Assembly (NCBI RefSeq): GCF_013155125.1 | Contig: NZ_CP053564.1 | Span: forward strand, 6,827,501 to 6,891,500 | Reading direction: 5' to 3' | From: Pseudonocardia broussonetiae | GTDB lineage: Bacteria > Actinomycetota > Actinomycetes > Mycobacteriales > Pseudonocardiaceae | Length of the DNA: 64,000 nt | In this document: positions 40,435 to 49,130 of the stretch, in pieces | Numbering within the stretch: the first letter of the stretch is position 1 | Layout of the letters: every line of letters begins with the position of its first letter | The notes under the pieces: model-generated | The model's database searches: none | Told to the model about the DNA's origin: nothing | The model's input: only the letters and a program-made list of their open reading frames with translations | Translations under genes and position numbers: made by a program

Positions 40435-41508
40435 ATGGAGTTCTTCGTCGGCGCGTGCGCCAAGATCGACCAGGTCGGCATCGTCAGGCAGGCCGAGGAC
40501 GCCGGAGTCACGCACTTCGGCGTCGGCGAGGGTCCGCTGCTGTTCAGCGACCCGTACCAGTACCTCGCCCTCGCCGCCAGGGAGACCTCGACGATCAACC
40601 TGGGCACCTGGGTCACCAACCCGCTCACCCGGATCCCTGCCGTCACCGCGAACTCGCACGCCACCCTCAACGCGCTCGCCCCCGGGCGCACCTTCCTGGG
40701 CATCGGCACGGCGAACAACGCGCTGCGCTCGATGGGTCAGAGTCCCGCGTCGATCGCCCAGCTCGACGACGCGTTGCGGGTCACCACGGGGCTGCTGAAC
40801 GGCGAGCGGGTCACCGAGACGTGGCGGGGCAAGGAACGCGAGCTGGAGTTCCTCGACAAGGGCGGTACCTGGTACAACCTCGAGGACCGGATCCCGGTGT
40901 GGATGGCGGCGGGGGGCCCGCGCGGCATCAAGGTGGCCGCCCGCTACGCCGACTACGTGGCCTACTGCCTCGGGCCGGACCCCGAGATGATCCGGCTCGT
41001 GCGCCGCGAGCTGGACAAGGCCGTCGCGGACGCGGGCCGTCCGCCCGGTTCGGTCAAGCTCGTCGCGGTGAGCTGGTTCTACCAGCTGCGCGACGGCGAG
41101 ACCTGGGAGGACGGCGTCGACCACGGCTTCGCCTCCGGCCCGATCAGCTCGTGCCTGACCAACATCGGCTTCATGCGCGAGCACGCCGCCGAGCTCGACC
41201 CCTCGATCGTCGAGGCCAGCGCAGCCGCAGCCACCGCCTACCTGGGCGACCCGAACGCCGCCGAGCAACCGCACTACCTCGACACCTGGTCGAAGTACCA
41301 GAAAGGGCTCGACGACTCGCACCGGCCGCTGATCACCAAGCAGCTGTGCGACTACTGGTGCCTCTACGGCTCCCCCGACGAGATCTGGGAGAAGACCCAG
41401 GGGATGCTCGAGGCCGGCGTCGACATGATGAGCGTCTTCCTGTCCAACCCGTTCACCGCCGAGCGCGACATCGCGGACATCGGCTCGTCGATCCTGAACC
41501 GGGCCTGA
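40435..41508 (+). CDS. LLM-class flavin-dependent oxidoreductase (F420-type)
   Basis: The 357-residue product starts MEFFVGACAKIDQVGIVRQAEDAGVTHFGVGEGP and contains INLGTWVTNPLTRIPAVTANSHATLNALAPGRTFLGIGT and PVWMAAGGPRGIKVAARYADYV, the layout of F420-dependent methylenetetrahydromethanopterin-reductase-like proteins. Unlike its neighbours it is closer to the F420 branch, although the cofactor cannot be proven from sequence. AAAGGAG lies six bases before the ATG. Last gene of the hpaBC operon, followed by a hairpin. Confidence 0.85.
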   Translation: MEFFVGACAKIDQVGIVRQAEDAGVTHFGVGEGPLLFSDPYQYLALAARETSTINLGTWVTNPLTRIPAVTANSHATLNALAPGRTFLGIGTANNALRSMGQSPASIAQLDDALRVTTGLLNGERVTETWRGKERELEFLDKGGTWYNLEDRIPVWMAAGGPRGIKVAARYADYVAYCLGPDPEMIRLVRRELDKAVADAGRPPGSVKLVAVSWFYQLRDGETWEDGVDHGFASGPISSCLTNIGFMREHAAELDPSIVEASAAAATAYLGDPNAAEQPHYLDTWSKYQKGLDDSHRPLITKQLCDYWCLYGSPDEIWEKTQGMLEAGVDMMSVFLSNPFTAERDIADIGSSILNRA

Positions 41509-41518
41509 GGCTGTCCGA

Positions 41519-41557
41519 GCCGGGGTGACCCACGCACGCCGCGCGGGTCACCCCGGC
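41519..41557. terminator. Hairpin terminator after hpaBC-LLM operon
   Basis: A perfect 13-bp stem, GCCGGGGTGACCC at 41519-41531 and its complement at 41545-41557, with a 13-nt loop, begins eleven bases after the LLM stop codon. Confidence 0.75.
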
Positions 41558-41616
41558 CGGCGGCTCCTGCTCGTCGAACGCCCACTGTCCGATCCTGAGC
41601 CAGTTTCGATCCGGCC

Positions 41617-41633
41617 GTCCCCGATTCGGGGAC
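41617..41633. promoter_or_regulatory. Operator candidate GTCCCCGA-T-TCGGGGAC
   Basis: A perfect 17-bp palindrome with 8-bp arms in the gap before the LLM gene at 41775, 142 bp upstream of its start. No other copy was noticed in the window. Confidence 0.4.
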
Positions 41634-41774
41634 ACTCCGTCGTGGCTCCCATCGCACCGCAGGCGCCGTCCGACTCCGGGCGATCAAGCGCACGGCGGGG
41701 GTGGGTCTCCGGTGCCGATATCACGCGGGTCGTTCCGTCGCGCCCCGATCCCGGATGATCAGGAGAGGACAACC

Positions 41775-43028
41775 GTGAAGGTCACGTCATTCCATTTCAT
41801 GCCCTACCGGGACCTGCCCGACGACTTCGACAAGCGGTACACCTCCGCGTGGGTGGACGCGCCGTGGTGGGAGCTCGGCGACGCGGAAAAGGTCGGTGAG
41901 TACTACAACCAGTCCATCGACGAGCTGATGCACGCGGCCAGGATGGGGTTCGACGGTCTCGGCACCAACGAGCACCACCAGAACGTCTACGGGTTCATGT
42001 GCAACCCGAACCTGTTCGGGGCGACGCTCGCGAAGATGACGAAGGACGCCGGCATCGACGACGTCGCACTGGTCCAGCTCGGCGCCACCGTCTCGTCGAC
42101 CGCGCCCCCGATCAGGATCGCCGAGGAGTATGCGGTGATCGACTGCATCAGCGGTGGCCGGCTCGTCGCCGGTCTGCCGCTGGGTCTGGGCTGCGACGCG
42201 AACATCAGCTACGGCATTCCCCCGATGGAGCAGCGCGAGCGCTGGCGCGAGGCCATCGACTTGATGGTCAAGGCCTGGACGGCGCAGGAGTTCTTCGCCT
42301 GGAACGGCAAGTACTTCCAGCTGCCGAAGGTCAACCTGTGGCCGCGGCCGGTGCAGACCCCGCACCCGCCGCTGCTCATTCCCGGCGCCGCCAGTTCGTC
42401 GACCTGGGACTACTGCCACGACCGGGATCTGCCGTACGCCTACCTGAGCTACTTCGGTGGCAAGTCGGCGCAGAATGTGATGAACCGGTTCTGGGACCGC
42501 GCCGCCGCGAAGGACAAGGACGCCAATCCCTACCGGGCCGCCATGCTCCAGTTGGTGGGCGTCGCGGAGACCGACGCGCAGGCCGAGGAGCAGTTCGCCG
42601 AGCACCTCGAGCACTTCTACCACAAGGCCCTGCACCTGCCGCTGCACTACCTCGCCACACCGGGGCAGTCCGACTACAAGAGCATGGTCAACCTGTTCAG
42701 CTCCGGAATGCTCGAGTACATGGACTACACCGTGGACCTCAAACCGCTCAGCGGCCGGGACATGATCGAGAAGGGCTTCGCCGTCGTCGGCAGTCCGAGT
42801 ACCGTCCGCGAGAAGCTCGAGGCGATGGTTCGCGAGCTCAACGTGGGCCATCTAATGACCGTCCTGCAGTTCGGGTCGATGCCCCACGACATGGCGATGC
42901 AGAACATCGAGCTGTTCGGGCGGGAGGTCCTGCCCCACCTCCAGAAGATCTGGCAGTCCGAGGGCTGGGAGAACGCGTGGTGGCCCAAGAAGTGCAACAA
43001 GACGCCCGCTCTGCAGGCCCAGGCCTGA
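41775..43028 (+). CDS. LLM-class flavin-dependent monooxygenase
   Basis: The 417-residue product from GTG 41775 (AGGAGAGG upstream) reads MKVTSFHFMPYRDLPDDFDKRYTSAWVDAPWWE. It contains GFDGLGTNEHHQNVYGFMCNPN, EEYAVIDCISGGRLVAGLPLG and a C-terminal MQNIELFGREVLPHLQKIW. The T-N-E-H-H and D-x-x-S-G-G-R marks are those of FMNH2-dependent LLM monooxygenases. It is co-transcribed with an alpha/beta hydrolase 22 bp downstream, so it may make an ester or lactone that the hydrolase opens (inference). Confidence 0.85.
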   Translation: MKVTSFHFMPYRDLPDDFDKRYTSAWVDAPWWELGDAEKVGEYYNQSIDELMHAARMGFDGLGTNEHHQNVYGFMCNPNLFGATLAKMTKDAGIDDVALVQLGATVSSTAPPIRIAEEYAVIDCISGGRLVAGLPLGLGCDANISYGIPPMEQRERWREAIDLMVKAWTAQEFFAWNGKYFQLPKVNLWPRPVQTPHPPLLIPGAASSSTWDYCHDRDLPYAYLSYFGGKSAQNVMNRFWDRAAAKDKDANPYRAAMLQLVGVAETDAQAEEQFAEHLEHFYHKALHLPLHYLATPGQSDYKSMVNLFSSGMLEYMDYTVDLKPLSGRDMIEKGFAVVGSPSTVREKLEAMVRELNVGHLMTVLQFGSMPHDMAMQNIELFGREVLPHLQKIWQSEGWENAWWPKKCNKTPALQAQA

Positions 43029-43050
43029 TCCGGGACCGGAGGACACGGTA

Positions 43051-43848
43051 ATGGCTGCACCGACGACCGAGACCCTTCAGCTGCGGCATTGCGACTTCGA
43101 GGCGAAGGTGAAGGTGGCAGGGAGCGGAAGCCCCGTCGTCTACCTGCACACCGCCGGCGGACCCCGATGGGACGCCTTCCTCGACGCGCTGGCCGAACAC
43201 CACACCGTCTACGCCCCCGACCACCCCGGAACCGGCGCCACCGCCAGGGACTCCATCTACCAGGTCGACTCGCTGTGGGACCTCACCCTGATCTACGACG
43301 AGATCCTCGACGGGCTCGGCCTGGCATCGGTGCCCGTCGTCGGCAGCTCCTTCGGCGGGATGATGGCCTGCGAGCTGGCCGCGCTGCGCCCGGAGCGGGT
43401 CAGCAAGATGGTGCTCATCGACCCGATCGGGCTGTGGCGTGAGGACATCCCGGTCGCGCCGTACATGATGCTCTCCCAGGCCGACCTCGTCGCGACGCTG
43501 TTCAGCAACCTCGCCGCCAAGCCCGTGCAGGAGTTCCTCACGCTGCCCACCGACCCGATGGAGATGGCCATTGCGATGGCCGACTCCGTGTGGGCGCTGG
43601 GCACCACCGGGAAGTTCGTCTGGCCCATCCCGGACAAGGGTCTGAAGAAGCGGCTGCACCGGGTCACCGCGCCCACCCTCATCATCTGGGGCGCGGAGGA
43701 CAAGCTGATCTCACCGGTCTACGCCGAGGACTTCGCCGCCGCCATCGCCGACTCCCGCATCGAGATCGTGAAGGGCGCCGGCCACGTCCCGCAGTGGGAG
43801 CAGCTCGACATCGTCGCACCGTTGGTGCTCGACTACCTCAAGGAGTAA
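43051..43848 (+). CDS. Alpha/beta hydrolase (MhpC-like)
   Basis: The 265-residue product has the oxyanion region VVYLHTAGGPRWDAF, nucleophile Ser100 in VVGSSFGGMMA, an acid in IIWGAEDKLISP and a His in KGAGHVPQWEQ, the same G-H-x-P-Q-W-E ending as the hydrolase at 31631. It belongs to the ring-cleavage hydrolase or epoxide-hydrolase-like group. GGAGGA precedes the ATG. It follows an LLM monooxygenase and is closed by a 20-bp hairpin. Confidence 0.87.
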   Translation: MAAPTTETLQLRHCDFEAKVKVAGSGSPVVYLHTAGGPRWDAFLDALAEHHTVYAPDHPGTGATARDSIYQVDSLWDLTLIYDEILDGLGLASVPVVGSSFGGMMACELAALRPERVSKMVLIDPIGLWREDIPVAPYMMLSQADLVATLFSNLAAKPVQEFLTLPTDPMEMAIAMADSVWALGTTGKFVWPIPDKGLKKRLHRVTAPTLIIWGAEDKLISPVYAEDFAAAIADSRIEIVKGAGHVPQWEQLDIVAPLVLDYLKE

Positions 43849-43857
43849 CCGCGGACG

Positions 43858-43901
43858 CGCGAACGGCCCGGTCCGGGTCTGCCCGGACCGGGCCGTTCGC
43901 G
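43858..43901. terminator. Strong bidirectional hairpin terminator
   Basis: A perfect 20-bp stem, 43858-43877 against 43882-43901, with a TCTG loop (core GGCCCGGTCCGGG), lies between the convergent hydrolase and cupin genes. Confidence 0.9.
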
Positions 43902-43904
43902 GTC

Positions 43905-44450
43905 TCAGCCGGACTTGCGCTCGGCTCCGACCAGCACGTAGACCATCGTGCAGTGCCGATCACTGCGGTTGTGCCAGGCGTGCCGGATGCCCTGCTGCAC
44001 GACGCAGGTGCCAGGGGTGACGTGCACCTCGGCGCCGTCGTCGAGCTCGAGCCAGATCTCGCCGTCCACGCAGATCCCGTAGTCGATGCTGTCCGTGGTG
44101 TGCATGCCCGGTGTGTCGGGCTCGAACACGTGGACCAGGCCGGGCTGCTTCTCCTCGGCCTCCGCCACGACCTCCTCCGGGCCGGCGTCGGCGGGCGGGG
44201 TCGACTCGGGAGCGAACCGCACGATGACGAACCGAGTGCCGCCCGGCCCGGGGAAGAACGGGAACGGAACGGTCGCGGGATTGTCGCCTGCGCCCACGAA
44301 CGGCGTGCCGTCCCCGGTGCCCCAGATGTTGAACAGCTCCGAGCCCGGCATCGCCATCACCGACGACGGCTCGACCCGCGTCTCGTCCGCGAACACCGAC
44401 GTGCCGTCGCTGGTGCGGTCGGTCACGACCTTCTTGACGTCGAACGCCAC
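43905..44450 (-). CDS. Cupin-domain protein
   Basis: The 181-residue product has an N-terminal extension with KKVVTDRTSDGTSVFADE and FNIWGTGDGTP. A single cupin follows, with HTTDSIDYGICVDGEIWLELDDGAEVHVTPGTCVVQQGIRHAWHNRS, which carries the G-x-x-x-x-G and H-x-W-x-N motifs. Similar proteins occur beside aromatic and terpene catabolic enzymes. GTG at 44450 with AAGGAGAG upstream. Metal ligands are partly kept (His in the second motif), so it may be an isomerase, decarboxylase or sensor; unknown. Confidence 0.8.
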   Translation of the reverse strand: MAFDVKKVVTDRTSDGTSVFADETRVEPSSVMAMPGSELFNIWGTGDGTPFVGAGDNPATVPFPFFPGPGGTRFVIVRFAPESTPPADAGPEEVVAEAEEKQPGLVHVFEPDTPGMHTTDSIDYGICVDGEIWLELDDGAEVHVTPGTCVVQQGIRHAWHNRSDRHCTMVYVLVGAERKSG

Positions 44451-44484
44451 GATCTCTCCTTCTGTCGGGGAACTGCGCGGATCG

Positions 44485-45357
44485 CTACCGGGCGGAGGTC
44501 TCGGCCAGGTCCACCCAGCGACGACCGGAGGCCGGCACGATCCGGCCGAACGCGGAGCCACTGAAGTGGCCGTCTGCTCCGATCGTGGTGGGGTCGCCTT
44601 CGAGCTCGGCGGCGATCCGGTCGCGGGTCCGGGCCGCCACGTCCGGGTCCACGTCGAAGATGATCCGCAGGTCGCCGTCGGCGAGCTGCAGCGGGCAGTG
44701 CACGACGTCGCCCAGGATGATCGCCCGCTCCTGCCCCGAGGAGATCACCGCCGAGCAGTGGCCCGGCGTGTGCCCTGGGCTCGCGAGCACGTTCACCCCG
44801 GTGGCGATGAGCGCACCGTCGGCCACCGACTCGATGCGGTTCACCAGCGGAGCCTGGACCGCCTCGGGATGCGGCCCGACCGCCGCGAGCCCCTCGTCGG
44901 TCACCCCCTGCCAGAAGTCGAACTCGCCGTCGCCCACGACGTGGCGGGCGTTGGGGAAGGTCAGCTCACCGTTCTGTGCGGTCCACCCCACGTGGTCGAG
45001 GTGCATGTGGGTGTAGAACACGACGTCCACGTCGCCGGGTTCGACGCCGGCCTGGCGCAGGCTGGTGAGCAGCTTGCCGCCGCGGAACTCCCCGTCCACC
45101 GGAGGGAACGGGACGGTCATGTCCCCGAAGCCGAGGTCGACGATGATTTTCTTGTCGCCGCTCTCGACGAGGAAGCCGCCGAGGGACATGAGCAACTTGC
45201 CGTCGTCGTCGAACAGCTCGCGGTGCGCCTCCCAGAGCGCGTCGTTGGCCGCGGGGAAGATGGCGCTGGCCGAGAGCGACGCGTCGCCATCGGGCAGGTA
45301 GGTCACCCTGATGTCGCCGACGTCGATCGACTCGACAGGGGCGTGCCGTGCGGACAT
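44485..45357 (-). CDS. Metallo-beta-lactamase-fold hydrolase
   Basis: The 290-residue product has the two-zinc motif T-H-M-H-L-D-H-V-G (VVFYTHMHLDHVG), a later His in SPGHTPGHCSAVI and an Asp in IILGDVVHCPLQ. It resembles N-acyl-homoserine-lactonase or glyoxalase-II-type enzymes that open lactones or thioesters. In this operon (esterase-YCII-MBL-cupin) a lactonase step after Baeyer-Villiger-like oxidation by LLM enzymes is plausible, but that is inference. ATG 45357. Confidence 0.87.
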   Translation of the reverse strand: MSARHAPVESIDVGDIRVTYLPDGDASLSASAIFPAANDALWEAHRELFDDDGKLLMSLGGFLVESGDKKIIVDLGFGDMTVPFPPVDGEFRGGKLLTSLRQAGVEPGDVDVVFYTHMHLDHVGWTAQNGELTFPNARHVVGDGEFDFWQGVTDEGLAAVGPHPEAVQAPLVNRIESVADGALIATGVNVLASPGHTPGHCSAVISSGQERAIILGDVVHCPLQLADGDLRIIFDVDPDVAARTRDRIAAELEGDPTTIGADGHFSGSAFGRIVPASGRRWVDLAETSAR

Positions 45358-45381
45358 AGGTAGTCCTCTCTCGGCGGGCGA

Positions 45382-45663
45382 TCAGCCCGCCAACGCTCCG
45401 AGCACCGGCTTGAACGGGTAGATCTGCGTGTCGACGACCACGCCCTGCGCGACGTAGGGGTCCTCGTCGAGCAAGGGCTTCAGCTCCTCCTGGCCGGCGA
45501 CCTCGAGCACGAGGATTCCGCCGGTGCCGTCCTCGAACGGGCCGGCGATGCGCAGGGACCCGGCTCCGATCAGCTCCTTCAGGTGGGCCCCGTGCGGGCC
45601 GCGCGCCTTGTCGATCAGCTCGGTGTCGTCGGTGTACTTCCACACCACGGTGAAGAACGCCAT
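45382..45663 (-). CDS. YCII-domain protein
   Basis: The 93-residue product starts MAFFTVVWKYTDDTELIDKARGPHGAHLKELI and continues RIAGPFEDGTGGILVLEVAG and DEDPYVAQGVVVDTQIYPF. It is clearly a paralogue of the YCII protein at 31341 (shared V-W-x-Y-T-D-D, A-G-P-F-x-D-G-x-G-G). GGGGGAG is five bases before the ATG; GTG at 45669 would add two residues. Two copies in one cluster suggest a role in each ring-cleavage branch. Confidence 0.82.
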   Translation of the reverse strand: MAFFTVVWKYTDDTELIDKARGPHGAHLKELIGAGSLRIAGPFEDGTGGILVLEVAGQEELKPLLDEDPYVAQGVVVDTQIYPFKPVLGALAG

Positions 45664-45749
45664 GCCCACTCCCCCTGGATGAATCGGTCACTGCCCGGGG
45701 TCGGACGGCGCGGCCACCGTTGGCCGCGCCGTGGTGTCGACCGAGACGA

Positions 45750-46685
45750 TCACTGCACGGCGAGCTCGGACCGGACGAACTCCGCGATCGCTCTGTACAG
45801 CTCGCCGGAGCGCTCGATCGCGGCGGTCATCCAGTAGGTCCCGTGGATCAGCCCGTCGTACCGCTGCAGGGTCACCGGGACGCCGGCCGCCTTCAGCTTC
45901 TCGGCGTAGGCCTCGCCCTCGTCGCGCAAGGGGTCGAACTCCATGGTGAGGACCAGGGCGGGGGGCAGCCCCGAGTGGTCGGCGGCTAGCAGCGGCGAGG
46001 CGTAGGGGTTCTTGCCGTCACCGGGCTCGCGCAGGTAGTGCCGCCAGAACCAGTCCATCGACCCCGCGGTGAGCAGGTAGCCCTCGGCGTTCTCCCGGCG
46101 CGAGGGCAGGTCGGAGGTCGCGTCGGTGACCGGGTAGGTCAGCACCTGCGCCCGGATCCGCGGGCCGCCCTCGTCGCGCGCCTTGAGTGCCACGACCGCC
46201 GCGAGGTTGGCGCCCGCGCTGTCCCCGATCACACCGAGCCGGCTCGGGTCACCGCCGAACTCGGCCGCGTTCGCGGCCACCCACTGCAGCGCGGCGTAGC
46301 AGTCGTCCACCGCGCCGGGGAACTTCGTCTCCGGGGCCATCCGGTACTGGGTGGCCACCACGATGGCGCCGGACGCGGCGGCCAGGGCACGGCACGGCTT
46401 GTCGGCGACCTCGAGGTTGCCGATCACCCAGCCGCCGCCGTGGAAGTAGGTCAGAACCGGCAGTGGCCCCTCGCCGCCGGGGACGAAGATGCGGATCGGC
46501 AGCTCACCGTCCGCGCCGGGGATGGTCCGGTCGTGCACGGCCGCGACGGCGGCCGGCTCGGCCTGCAGGCCGCGGAACGCCATGGCCGCGTCGCGCGCCT
46601 CGGACACGCTCATCTGCTCGAACGACTTCATGCCCTGGGCCTGCATCGCCTCGAGCAGGCCCTGCGTCTGTGGATCCAACGCCAT
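45750..46685 (-). CDS. HSL-family alpha/beta hydrolase (esterase)
   Basis: The 311-residue product has the HSL oxyanion motif H-G-G-G-W (TYFHGGGWVIG), nucleophile G-D-S-A-G-A (LGVIGDSAGANLAA), an acid in EFDPLRDEGEAYA and a His in YDGLIHGTYWM. These are carboxylesterases of the hormone-sensitive-lipase group acting on short or cyclic esters. It starts the esterase-YCII-MBL-cupin operon. The hairpin at 46743-46776 separates it from the LLM gene upstream. Confidence 0.9.
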   Translation of the reverse strand: MALDPQTQGLLEAMQAQGMKSFEQMSVSEARDAAMAFRGLQAEPAAVAAVHDRTIPGADGELPIRIFVPGGEGPLPVLTYFHGGGWVIGNLEVADKPCRALAAASGAIVVATQYRMAPETKFPGAVDDCYAALQWVAANAAEFGGDPSRLGVIGDSAGANLAAVVALKARDEGGPRIRAQVLTYPVTDATSDLPSRRENAEGYLLTAGSMDWFWRHYLREPGDGKNPYASPLLAADHSGLPPALVLTMEFDPLRDEGEAYAEKLKAAGVPVTLQRYDGLIHGTYWMTAAIERSGELYRAIAEFVRSELAVQ

Positions 46686-46742
46686 CGGGAGATCCCTTCG
46701 TCATGGGGGACGGGTCGACGACCCGTTCGGTCGGCACAGGGA

Positions 46743-46776
46743 GGTGGGTGGTCCCGTTCGCGCGGGACCACCCACC
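46743..46776 (-). terminator. Hairpin terminator after LLM gene
   Basis: A perfect 14-bp stem, GGTGGGTGGTCCCG at 46743-46756 and its complement at 46763-46776, with a 6-nt loop, lies 20 bases after the stop of the LLM gene at 46796. Confidence 0.85.
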
Positions 46777-46795
46777 CATTCCGAGCGTGTCGGGA

Positions 46796-48001
46796 TCAGC
46801 CGGGGAACTGCGGCATGATCTTCTCGCCGAACAGCTGAAGGTTGCGCCGGACCTCGTTGAAGGGCAGGAAGCCCTGGTCGGACCACCAGACGAAGTACTC
46901 CGGGCTGCCGTTCTCCCACAGCTCGTGCATCTTCTCGGTCACGTGCCCGACGTCGCCGGCGTAGAGGTAGTGCGACTCCTCCATCCGCTCGACCGTCTGC
47001 GGGACGGGGCCGGTCTCGCCGGCCTTGCGGAAGACCTCGTAGAAGCCGTGGTGGCCCCAGAAGTTCTCCCAGCCCACGCCCGACACCCCGCGCTGCGCCT
47101 GGCGCATCGCCTCGTCCTTGTTACGTCCGATGTGGACCGACCGCAGCACCCCGGTGTTCTCGCCGAGTGCGAGGTCACGGCCGTGCTGACCCGCCTCGTC
47201 CTGGTAGGCCTCGACCATCTTGCGGTAGTCCTCGGGGATCGAGGTCAGGATGACCGGGGTGATGCCCTCGCGGGCCGTCCAGCGGATCGTGTTCTCGCTC
47301 ATCGAGAACGCCTGGAACAGCTTCGGGTGCGGCTTCTGGTACGGCTTCGGCACAACGGAGATCTTGTGCAGCAGGCCGTCGTCGCCGATCTCACCGTCGG
47401 CGCCGAACCGCCGGGTGTAGTCGCCCGCCGGCCAGTTCGTCCCGCCCGGCGGGTACGGGAACGAGTAGAACGTGCCTTCGTAGGAGAACGACTCCTCCTT
47501 CCAGGCGAGCTTGAGGATCCGGTAGACCTCCTCGAACAGCTCGCGGTTGAGCTTGTCGCGCTCGCTCGCGTCGCTGGTGGCGGTCTGGACCGGGAGCAGC
47601 TGCGTCATGGCGTTGAACCAGCGCTCCTGGTAGCCGCGGGCGAACCCGACGACCGTGCGGCCCTTCGTCATCTGGTCCAGCCACGCCGTCTCGATGGCGA
47701 GCTTGACCGGGTTGTGGCTGGGCAGCACGTACCCGACCGGGCCGACCTTGATGTTCTTGGTGTGGTGCGCGACGTCCAGGTAGAGGGAGTGCGGCCCACC
47801 CTGCTCCATGCCCTCGGTGTGCAGGTGGTGCTCGGGGAAGCAGATCGCCTCGAAGCCGTAGTCGTCGGCCATCTTGGCCAGCTCACGCACCTCGGTGAGC
47901 ATCTGCTGCCACTTCTCGGTCTTGTGGCCGATCGGACGCAACGCCTCCCGCTCGCGCTCAGAAGCCGGAAGTGCCGGGAGCATGAAAAAGACGAACTTCA
48001 C
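46796..48001 (-). CDS. LLM-class flavin-dependent monooxygenase
   Basis: The 401-residue product from GTG 48001 (GGAGGAG eight bases upstream) reads MKFVFFMLPALPASEREREALRPIGHKTEKW. It contains FEAICFPEHHLHTEGME, AWLDQMTKGRTVVGFARGYQERWF, SFSYEGTFYSFPYPP and the ending NLQLFGEKIMPQFPG. It is similar in design to the LLM protein at 36939 (E-H-H, G-F-A-R-G-Y-Q, L-F-G-E/I near the end). It is a single-gene unit divergent from a GntR regulator. Confidence 0.86.
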   Translation of the reverse strand: MKFVFFMLPALPASEREREALRPIGHKTEKWQQMLTEVRELAKMADDYGFEAICFPEHHLHTEGMEQGGPHSLYLDVAHHTKNIKVGPVGYVLPSHNPVKLAIETAWLDQMTKGRTVVGFARGYQERWFNAMTQLLPVQTATSDASERDKLNRELFEEVYRILKLAWKEESFSYEGTFYSFPYPPGGTNWPAGDYTRRFGADGEIGDDGLLHKISVVPKPYQKPHPKLFQAFSMSENTIRWTAREGITPVILTSIPEDYRKMVEAYQDEAGQHGRDLALGENTGVLRSVHIGRNKDEAMRQAQRGVSGVGWENFWGHHGFYEVFRKAGETGPVPQTVERMEESHYLYAGDVGHVTEKMHELWENGSPEYFVWWSDQGFLPFNEVRRNLQLFGEKIMPQFPG

Positions 48002-48374
48002 GTGCTCACTCCTCCACGGGTCGATGAGGGGTCGTCCGAGCGGGGCCTCGAATTGCCGATCACCCCACCACCGGCCGTTGCGCGGCGGAGTTGGTTCAGG
48101 ACGTTCGGGTGGATCACGCTGGCACGAACCTAGCCGGGCGACCAGGCGCGAACCTGTCCGAAAGTGCAACACTCCGGACGGTCCGGCAGCCGCGGGTGAC
48201 GCGACGAAGGCGGCAGCAGCGCGCCCGACACGGCCCTGAGCAGCGTCGATGCCGTTCCGATCGGTGCCGCCCACGAGGCTGGAGGGTCCCGGCGGCAGCC
48301 GCTGGCTATCATCATGATGTGCAACTATTGCCGAGGCCCGGCCCGCGGCGCCCCGGAGCGAGAGGTGTGGCGGA
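48002..48374. other. Gene-free divergent promoter region (LLM / GntR)
   Basis: 373 bp between the LLM gene and the GntR gene. It contains the short palindrome CATCATGATG at 48310-48319, followed by TGTGCAAC, close to the GCATGCAAC element found in three other gaps. This may be the GntR operator. No gene-like frame is supported. Confidence 0.45.
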
Positions 48375-49118
48375 ATGAGGACCGGTGCGCAGGGCAGCAA
48401 TCGCCGGAGTCCGAAGATGTCCGAGGTCATCGCCCGCGAACTGGCCAGTCATATCGTGAACGCCAAGCTCTCGGCCGGCAGCGTCCTGCCCACCGAACGG
48501 GAGATGATCGAGAGCTTCGACGTCGGCCGCTCCACCATTCGTGAGGCACTGCGGCTGCTGGAGACCCGCAACGTCATCACGCTGCGCCCCGGACCGGGCG
48601 GGGGGCCGGTCGTGCGCCGTCCTCGTCCCGAGGACCTGGGCGAGGCCCTCACCCTCATCCTGCAGTTCGAGGACGCCTCGCTCGACGACGTGATGGAGGC
48701 GCGGCGCGCGCTCGAGCCCACGATCGCCCGGCTGGCCGCGAGCCGGATCTCCGACGCGGACCTGGACGCCATGGACCGGACGGTCTGCCTGATCCTCGAC
48801 AACCCGAACCCCGAGGTCTTCCAGGAGCAGAACCGGATCTTCCACGCCACGCTGTCCAGGGCCGCGCGCAGCGTCGTGCTGCAGGTGTTCGTCGAGAGCC
48901 TCGGCAGCGTCGCCGACGGCGTCGCGGGCGGCGTCACCTACTCGTCGCGCCGCTACATCGCGGCGGCGCAGGCCCACGCCCGCATCATCGAGGCCCTGCG
49001 CGCCCACGACGCCGACCGCGCCGAGCAGTTGATGCGCGACCACCTCGACGAGGCCGACGACTACTGGCACAAGAAGCACAAGGACCTGGTGTCGCGACCG
49101 GTGGTGTGGCGGCGCTGA
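48375..49118 (+). CDS. GntR-family (FadR/FCD subfamily) transcriptional regulator
   Basis: The 247-residue product has a winged helix (IARELASHIVNAKLSAGSVLPTEREMIESFDVGRSTIREALRLLETRNVI), a glycine-rich turn (PGPGGGPVV) and an FCD domain with R-R-A-L-E-P-x-I-A and R-I-F-H ... H-A-R-I-I. GAGAGG precedes the ATG. It is divergent from the LLM gene at 46796 and convergent with the acyl-CoA ligase operon; either may be a target. Confidence 0.9.
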   Translation: MRTGAQGSNRRSPKMSEVIARELASHIVNAKLSAGSVLPTEREMIESFDVGRSTIREALRLLETRNVITLRPGPGGGPVVRRPRPEDLGEALTLILQFEDASLDDVMEARRALEPTIARLAASRISDADLDAMDRTVCLILDNPNPEVFQEQNRIFHATLSRAARSVVLQVFVESLGSVADGVAGGVTYSSRRYIAAAQAHARIIEALRAHDADRAEQLMRDHLDEADDYWHKKHKDLVSRPVVWRR

Positions 49119-49130
49119 GCAGCCGCCCGG

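Noticed and set aside
46187..48133. A 648-codon plus-strand open frame over the esterase and LLM genes
   Set aside because: It is antisense to two genes with clear family signatures and its product is Arg/Pro-rich without conserved motifs.
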